A stretch of 57,915 bases of DNA. Origin: a virus. The stretch covers positions 1 to 57,915 of IMG/VR virus record IMGVR_UViG_3300023296_000219; one strand, given 5' to 3'. Positions 52,894 through 57,915 of this stretch are shown here, piece after piece (position 1 is the stretch's first letter; each line of letters begins with the position of its first letter). A program made the position numbers and the translations under genes. The notes beneath the pieces were generated by a model. That model was given only the letters and a program-made list of their open reading frames with translations. It had not been told where the DNA came from and made no database searches.

Positions 52894-52901
52894 TATTTAT
52901 T
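52894..52901 (-). promoter_or_regulatory. Late-type promoter box AATAAATA, five bases before ATG
   Basis: The minus strand reads AATAAATA-ATAGT-ATG (start 52888). No ribosome-binding site lies between box and start. Confidence 0.5.
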
Positions 52902-52951
52902 AAAAAGTTCTGCCGGGTTCTTTTTTTGGTCAAACTTTTTTTAGATAATAG

Positions 52952-52960
52952 CATAAATAC
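52952..52960 (+). promoter_or_regulatory. Late-type promoter box CATAAATAC
   Basis: Predicted start about 52965, leader 22 bases to the ATG at 52987. The ribosome-binding sequence is weak (TGGAAAT). Confidence 0.6.
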
Positions 52961-52986
52961 AAGATAAAACTAATGGAAATTCTTAC

Positions 52987-54516
52987 ATGGCCGCTGATAA
53001 ATTTAACTCGTTAACAGGATACTCAACCGGACTACCACCAGTTGATCTAACAAACGCATCTGGAGACGTAGTTACTAATGTTAACTACCCTGCAGGAAAC
53101 GTCACATCTAACAGTGTATACGCAAACAACTTTTTCTATGCGAATGGAGTACCATTCAGCAGTGATCCTGGTGGAGCAAACACACAAATACAATACAACG
53201 ACGGTGGTGATTTTGAAGGAGACTCTGCTCTCACATTCAATGATATTACAAAAACACTAACTGCGACTAACTTAGTTATTTCGAACAACACAGATTTAGG
53301 TCCAGTCACTGGTATCACTATAACAGGTGGAACAAATGGCTATGTTTTGCAAACAGACGGTGCAGGTGACTTGTCTTGGACAGCCCAATCAGGTGGTGGT
53401 GGCGGATCTGGTAATCCAGGTGGTGCAAACACTCAAGTACAGTTCAATAACGCAGGTGATTTTGGCGGAGATGCAGGCTTCACTTACGACAACACGACTG
53501 ATTTACTATCTGCTATTCATATTGCTGGAGAAGGCGGTAATATCTCTAATGTTACCTATGCTAACATTGTAGGCATCGGTAACATATCTGCTATTAATTT
53601 AAACGGTAGCACAACACAAATATTATACGGCAATGGAGTTTTTGCTCCCATTACAGCCGAATTAACAGCAAATTATGCTAACTTTGCAGGTAATGTAGTC
53701 ACTGCCGCACAACCTAACATTACATCAGTGGGTACGTTGACAACACTGCAAATAGGGGCTGGTGGACTGTCAGTAACAGGCAACATTGGCGCAAGCAATA
53801 TTGCAGTAACCGAAACTTCTACATTTACTGGACCAGTAATAATTAGTACTCTTGGCAATCTTACAATGTCAGGTAATGCAAACTTACAAAACTCTCCTAA
53901 CGTTCAATTGCCAATTGCTAATTTACACATTGACGGTGGATTAAACGGATATGTATTAGCAACAAACGGCTCGGGTAATCTTTCGTGGACTATACAAGGT
54001 GGCGGAGGTGGAGGTGGTACTCCTGGTGGAGCTAACACACAAATGCAGTTTAATGATGCTGGTTTGTTTGGTGGCACTGCAAACTTTGTTTATAATTCTG
54101 TAACGAATCAAGCAACAATGGCAGGAACATTCTCTGCTAACACGTTCGTAGTTGGCTCTGGTGCGTATGCATTTAGAACAACAAAAATAAAATCAGGCAC
54201 TACGGCAACGATAAGTGCGGTAGAAATAGGCGCGACTGAGGCATCAAGTGTTTCTGGGGTGGATTATACTATTATTGCGACAGACACTGGAACATCTAGT
54301 AGACAGACCTCTAAAATAACTTCTGCGATATTCGGAACGACGGTTCACTACACAGAATATGCTTCCATATCAGTAGGAAGTCTACTGGCTGACTTTGCGA
54401 TTACATATGTACCTGGAGATTCCTTTAGAAATGCACAAATTGTTGTGTATGCCACACCAGCTACAACAAACATTATTAATTACAAAATAGTGGTAGAAGA
54501 ATACGCAAGTTTTTAA
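52987..54516 (+). CDS. Fibre-like virion protein 1
   Basis: 509 residues, Gly/Asn/Thr-rich. Three copies of a module P-GGANTQ-QFN-AG-FGG occur near residues 61, 147 and 352 (DPGGANTQIQYNDGGDF, NPGGANTQVQFNNAGDF, TPGGANTQMQFNDAGLF), with Gly-rich links. This repeat is common in tail fibres of marine phages. A different C-terminal part (about residues 395-509: FRTTKIKSGTTATISAVEIG, VDYTIIATDT, IINYKIVVEEY) is a compact beta-rich domain, maybe the tip. A late box and weak ribosome-binding site precede it. A receptor-binding or decoration function is inferred; the host target is not known. Confidence 0.7.
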   Translation: MAADKFNSLTGYSTGLPPVDLTNASGDVVTNVNYPAGNVTSNSVYANNFFYANGVPFSSDPGGANTQIQYNDGGDFEGDSALTFNDITKTLTATNLVISNNTDLGPVTGITITGGTNGYVLQTDGAGDLSWTAQSGGGGGSGNPGGANTQVQFNNAGDFGGDAGFTYDNTTDLLSAIHIAGEGGNISNVTYANIVGIGNISAINLNGSTTQILYGNGVFAPITAELTANYANFAGNVVTAAQPNITSVGTLTTLQIGAGGLSVTGNIGASNIAVTETSTFTGPVIISTLGNLTMSGNANLQNSPNVQLPIANLHIDGGLNGYVLATNGSGNLSWTIQGGGGGGGTPGGANTQMQFNDAGLFGGTANFVYNSVTNQATMAGTFSANTFVVGSGAYAFRTTKIKSGTTATISAVEIGATEASSVSGVDYTIIATDTGTSSRQTSKITSAIFGTTVHYTEYASISVGSLLADFAITYVPGDSFRNAQIVVYATPATTNIINYKIVVEEYASF

Positions 54517-54583
54517 ACCTCTTCACATAACAATAAAAAATTGCAAGATTGGGTACTTTTAGGTCCATTTTTTTTGCCTATGT

Positions 54584-54592
54584 CATAAATAC
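54584..54592 (+). promoter_or_regulatory. Late-type promoter box CATAAATAC
   Basis: Predicted start about 54597 and leader of about 22 bases with CGGAGACC before the ATG at 54619. A T-run (54569-54576) lies upstream but no convincing hairpin precedes it. Confidence 0.65.
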
Positions 54593-54618
54593 AGATATAG
54601 TTTATTCGGAGACCTAAC

Positions 54619-56790
54619 ATGGCAATCAAAGCATTTAATTCAGTAGCAGGCTTCTCGGTCGGAGAAACGCCCGCAAATATTATACTTAGTAATGGATACA
54701 TTACTACAAATGGCGCGACATTTATAGCAAATATCGCGGCACTGGGTGTCCTAACAGACAACCTCTATTACGCAAACGGTGTTATTTGGGATTTATCAGA
54801 TCCAGGTGGTGCAAATACAAACATACAGTTTAATGATGCTGAGTCATTTGGCGGTGTTTCTACATTCACCATTAACAAAACTAATAGCAATGTAGATTTA
54901 ACTGGTAATCTGACTGCGACCGCATTCTTTGGAGACGGTGCTAACTTAACAGGCATCGATGCAACAGGCATACAAAACGGAACATCTAATGTTCGTATAG
55001 CAACATCAGGTGGCAACATTGAACTAAACTCTGGTGGTGTAGCTGTTGGTAATATTACATCTACTGGCGCAAATATTGTAGGAACACTTAATGTATCAGG
55101 AATCATTACAGTTCCTAGTTCTTCTGGGGCAATTGCGGTTTCCCTAGGTACTCCGACTCAGGGTTCCTTGACTTCAAATGCATTGACATTAACTACGTCA
55201 TCTTCGGTCTCTAATTCGATTGCGCAATTGAACCAAGTATTAGGAAAACTTGTTCCATCAAGTCCACCTGACTTCCCAGCTTCACAAACTTTATCAGTGC
55301 AAAGTCTGTCTACATATCGCATGACAGACTTCACTCAAACTGACAATACAGATACCGGTGGTAAATCTGTTGCAGGTGGATCATCAGTAAGCAAAGTACG
55401 AAGAACATCAACTTATACAACAAATGCAATTTCTAACTCGGGGCCTGGCGACTCAGGGCTTATCACGTTGTTATTGAACGGTGTATCAGCAGGATCAAGA
55501 ACACTAACAGGATCACTCGACGGTGATGGCACATATAGTAACTTAATTATTACAAACAACGTAGACTATAACGAAGTAGATTCAAATGTAGCGGTAGGTT
55601 TCTGGTCAGTCTTTACAGCAGATTCTGCTGGTTCAGGCATATCAGCTGGTTGGAACGAAGTACAAATCACAGACTCAGTAACAAGTGACACAAATACTCC
55701 TGATTGGTACTATGATTCAAGTAGTCCAGGAACGCCACAGTTTAGTTCTGTAGTATTCACCGCAGATGCATCACCAAGTTACACATATAGTTCAACTGTG
55801 CCTCACTACAACAACACTAACGTATTCCCAATATCTTTTGCTGTCAACAGACTGTCTGGTGACATGTACCCAACAAGTGATACATTCATTCAGGGTTCAA
55901 GTGGCGGTGCGTTTGGAAGCCCGACTAGCGTAACATATGCAACGGCAGGAGTTACAACTCCGTTAGCGCGGAACTTACTAGTAGCATCAGGAACTCAAGC
56001 AGTATCAACAACTGCTTCAGTTATTTCGGGATTCGGCTCAAGCGGTGCAGGACCATCAGTGCAGTGCTACAACTCTTATGCTTCAGGCTCACAGGCATTC
56101 ACGCCTAGCGACACTATTCTTTATAAAACAGGAACTGCTTCCTCTTCATCACGAATTGAAGAAGCAAACGTCTATATCGGATCGACTGTTGGTTCAGGAT
56201 CAGGATTAGCTTACCGAATTGTTAACCCTGGATCAGCCGATACTCCTTCTTACTCTGCTAGTGCATCAGCATTTGATAGTGAATCAGGAACATTACAAGT
56301 TTATGATTCTACGGTTGTCGCAGACGTATTAGCACACAATCAAGTAGACTACTCAGCTGGGTTCTTACCAGTAGGACCTGATCTATCAGCAGGAAGATCA
56401 GGAACACAGTACTTTACTTTTAAAGTAATCAGAACATCAGTTTCTAAATTTGATGTTAAATTTTCAGGAACATTGGCAGGTCTTTGGGTAGCAGTACCTG
56501 GATCATCAATTGACTCAGCATCTAATCTAAATGGCTGGGTAGATATGTCAATAGCATATGGAGGCTCAGGAATTCCAGGAGCAAATACGGGTGCAGGGGG
56601 CAACGGTTCAGACGGTTGTGCTTTAGGTGGTACAGTTACTACAGATAGTTCTGTCAGTAACGAATCAACAACTGCAACTTTCGGTACAGTATCTTCATCT
56701 AGTACAGCTACTAATGAAATATACATACGTGTCGCATTAACATCAGGCCAATCGATTTCTGCCTTATCACTAGAATCAGCGAGTAATTAA
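54619..56790 (+). CDS. Fibre-like virion protein 2
   Basis: 723 residues. The N-terminal part starts MAIKAFNSVAGFSVGETPAN, similar in plan to fibre 1 (AADKFNSLTGYSTGLPPVDL), and carries one module DPGGANTNIQFNDAESFGG (about residues 57-75). A Ser/Gly/Thr-rich middle leads to a C-terminal domain (YFTFKVIRTSVSKFDVKFSGT, GLWVAVPGSSIDSASNLNGWVDMSIAYGG, then GANTGAGGNGSDGCALGG) that resembles domains of large marine phage structural proteins. CGGAGACC precedes the ATG. A stretch at 54955-54993 is identical to one in the next gene. It probably forms a fibre together with its neighbours; its receptor is unknown. Confidence 0.7.
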   Translation: MAIKAFNSVAGFSVGETPANIILSNGYITTNGATFIANIAALGVLTDNLYYANGVIWDLSDPGGANTNIQFNDAESFGGVSTFTINKTNSNVDLTGNLTATAFFGDGANLTGIDATGIQNGTSNVRIATSGGNIELNSGGVAVGNITSTGANIVGTLNVSGIITVPSSSGAIAVSLGTPTQGSLTSNALTLTTSSSVSNSIAQLNQVLGKLVPSSPPDFPASQTLSVQSLSTYRMTDFTQTDNTDTGGKSVAGGSSVSKVRRTSTYTTNAISNSGPGDSGLITLLLNGVSAGSRTLTGSLDGDGTYSNLIITNNVDYNEVDSNVAVGFWSVFTADSAGSGISAGWNEVQITDSVTSDTNTPDWYYDSSSPGTPQFSSVVFTADASPSYTYSSTVPHYNNTNVFPISFAVNRLSGDMYPTSDTFIQGSSGGAFGSPTSVTYATAGVTTPLARNLLVASGTQAVSTTASVISGFGSSGAGPSVQCYNSYASGSQAFTPSDTILYKTGTASSSSRIEEANVYIGSTVGSGSGLAYRIVNPGSADTPSYSASASAFDSESGTLQVYDSTVVADVLAHNQVDYSAGFLPVGPDLSAGRSGTQYFTFKVIRTSVSKFDVKFSGTLAGLWVAVPGSSIDSASNLNGWVDMSIAYGGSGIPGANTGAGGNGSDGCALGGTVTTDSSVSNESTTATFGTVSSSSTATNEIYIRVALTSGQSISALSLESASN
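54955..54993 (+). repeat. 39-bp perfect repeat shared by adjacent fibre genes
   Basis: Identical to 57498-57536 in the next gene, in the same reading frame, encoding IDATGIQNGTSNV. Flanking codons differ. This suggests recent exchange or duplication between fibre genes. Confidence 0.85.
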
Positions 56791-56792
56791 AA

Positions 56793-57915
56793 ATGAGCAT
56801 ACCAATTTCACAAAAAGTAGATTTACTATATAAACAAGCATTCGGTGTTACTAAAACTGACACAGAATCTAATAAAAGTCCATCAAACGAAGCAATAGCA
56901 AGTCCGTTGCTGATACGTGGTGACACTTTATGGTCTGAAGCAGGTCAAATACCTGGTGTAGCAGCCGCGACTGCTGGTTTGGTTACAGCATATACCGGCA
57001 CAGGAGCACAAGAATGTACAGCAGATAATACAACTGTCCCTGTTGGCGGAGTTTATCCAACTTGGAAAACTGGGCTAACATATTGGATTCCAGCTGAATT
57101 CGGATCAACGTATTCAGTCGGCGTCTGGGTAGATGATACCGGCGCAGCCGATCCAACATCAACAGGTACTCAGATATTTGGTGCAGGATCAGGCGGAACT
57201 GGTGAATTCTTTTATAACTATCAATCAGGTGTTTTAAACTTTATTGGTGAGACTATCCCAACAGCACTGACAAGCTCTAAAGTTCTTTACATTGTTGGTT
57301 ACAGATACATCGGTTTAACTGGTGTTTCTGTTCTACCTGATACTCAAATTGGTAACATAGACATAACTAACCAAACACTTACCGGTCAAGTTACTGATGC
57401 TAACATTATTTTTGCTCCAGATGGTACTGGTCAAGTTGTTACTTCAGGTAACATAACAGCATCATACTTTTATGGTAATGGTGCTTACTTATCAGGTATC
57501 GATGCAACAGGCATACAAAACGGAACATCTAATGTTTCTATTCCAGCAGAAGACGGTAACATTCAATTAAATGTTGATGGAGATTTAACAGCAAATATAA
57601 CCAGTACTGGTATTAACGTAGCAGGATATGTGAACGCAACAGGCAATGGTACATTCGGTAACGTAGCTGGCGGTAACCTAGTCTCTGCAACATATTTTAC
57701 AGGTACATTAATTAACGGTACTTCAAATATTACGACAGTGAATAACGGTAATATTGATATTGTATCAGCGGGCAATACATCAGTTGTCGTTACTGGCACA
57801 GGCGCAAATGTAGCAGGGCATGTCACTGCAACAAGCAATGTGACAGGTGGTAATTTACTTACTGGCGGTCTTGTACTAGCAACAGGTAATGTTACTGGTG
57901 GCAATGTAACTACAG
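56793..57915 (+). CDS. Fibre-like virion protein 3, cut by the window edge
   Basis: Open from ATG 56793 to the end of the window, 374 codons without a stop. The N-terminus (MSIPISQKVDLLYKQAFGVTKTDTESNKSPSNEAIASPL) is an adaptor-like head. Then come TYWIPAEFGSTYSVGVWVDD and DTQIGNIDITNQTLTG-type sequence, and finally repeats such as NATGNGTFGNVAGGN and HVTATSNVTGGN, like shafts of tail fibres. The ATG lies two bases after the previous stop, so translation is coupled. It shares the 39-bp stretch with fibre 2. The full length cannot be judged. Confidence 0.75.
   Translation, partial: MSIPISQKVDLLYKQAFGVTKTDTESNKSPSNEAIASPLLIRGDTLWSEAGQIPGVAAATAGLVTAYTGTGAQECTADNTTVPVGGVYPTWKTGLTYWIPAEFGSTYSVGVWVDDTGAADPTSTGTQIFGAGSGGTGEFFYNYQSGVLNFIGETIPTALTSSKVLYIVGYRYIGLTGVSVLPDTQIGNIDITNQTLTGQVTDANIIFAPDGTGQVVTSGNITASYFYGNGAYLSGIDATGIQNGTSNVSIPAEDGNIQLNVDGDLTANITSTGINVAGYVNATGNGTFGNVAGGNLVSATYFTGTLINGTSNITTVNNGNIDIVSAGNTSVVVTGTGANVAGHVTATSNVTGGNLLTGGLVLATGNVTGGNVTT
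57498..57536 (+). repeat. 39-bp perfect repeat, second copy
   Basis: Partner of 54955-54993, 2,543 bases upstream. Confidence 0.85.

Noticed and set aside
52889-52954. 22-residue N-terminal extension of the HNH gene
   Set aside because: It is a Lys-rich translation of A-rich DNA and overlaps the late box of the fibre gene.

Overview
This window is the structural and late-gene core of a T4-like tailed phage (a myovirus with a contractile tail). The sequence shows recognisable counterparts of T4 gp6, gp25, gp5, gp53, gp55, gp47, gp46, gp26, gp20, gp21, gp22 and gp23. The low GC content, the very large low-complexity baseplate and fibre proteins, and small genes of the kind found in cyanophages and pelagiphages suggest a marine phage of a bacterium. 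A perfect sigma70-type promoter supports a bacterial host. No photosynthesis gene, tRNA gene, integrase or CRISPR array is visible, so the host cannot be named.

Layout. (1) 38-35193, minus strand: an almost gap-free tail/baseplate operon, read right to left: a tail-tube or baseplate protein, gp53-like, a large hub protein, gp5, an Ala/Ser-rich protein, gp25, gp6, a giant 6,629-residue protein, a 49-residue protein, three virion proteins, two small proteins and a glycosyltransferase-like protein. (2) 35371-39963, plus strand: late sigma factor gp55, recombination nuclease subunits gp47 and gp46, and a PD-(D/E)XK nuclease. (3) 39964-40464: no convincing gene, but a chain of strong hairpins that looks like a structured RNA. 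(4) 40465-41531, minus strand: gp26-like hub protein and a small partner. (5) 41638-52536, plus strand: tape-measure-like protein and the head module (portal, core proteins, protease, scaffold, capsid), then two accessory genes. (6) 52526-52888, minus strand: a degenerate HNH protein. (7) 52987 to the right edge, plus strand: three fibre-like virion genes, the last cut by the window end.

Regulation. A TAAATA box, usually preceded by one or two variable bases and often followed by CTA, stands before many genes. It matches the T4 late promoter (TATAAATA), and its likely sigma factor, gp55, is encoded here. Two arrangements stand out. At five genes the box is followed by exactly five bases and then ATG, which by T4 spacing puts transcript position +1 on the A of the start codon and predicts leaderless late mRNAs, including that of the portal. 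At two of the three divergent junctions, two boxes face each other so that both predicted starts fall on the same or nearly the same base pair. Two sigma70-like promoters (before gp47 and before the gene after the capsid) suggest earlier expression of those genes.

How the genes work together: gp47/gp46 and the nuclease process phage DNA for recombination-dependent replication; gp55 switches on the late boxes; gp20-gp23 build the prohead; gp5, gp6, gp25, gp26 and gp53 with the giant protein build the baseplate; and the repeat-rich fibre genes at both ends probably contact the host. All functional names come from recognition of sequence motifs and gene order, not from searches.
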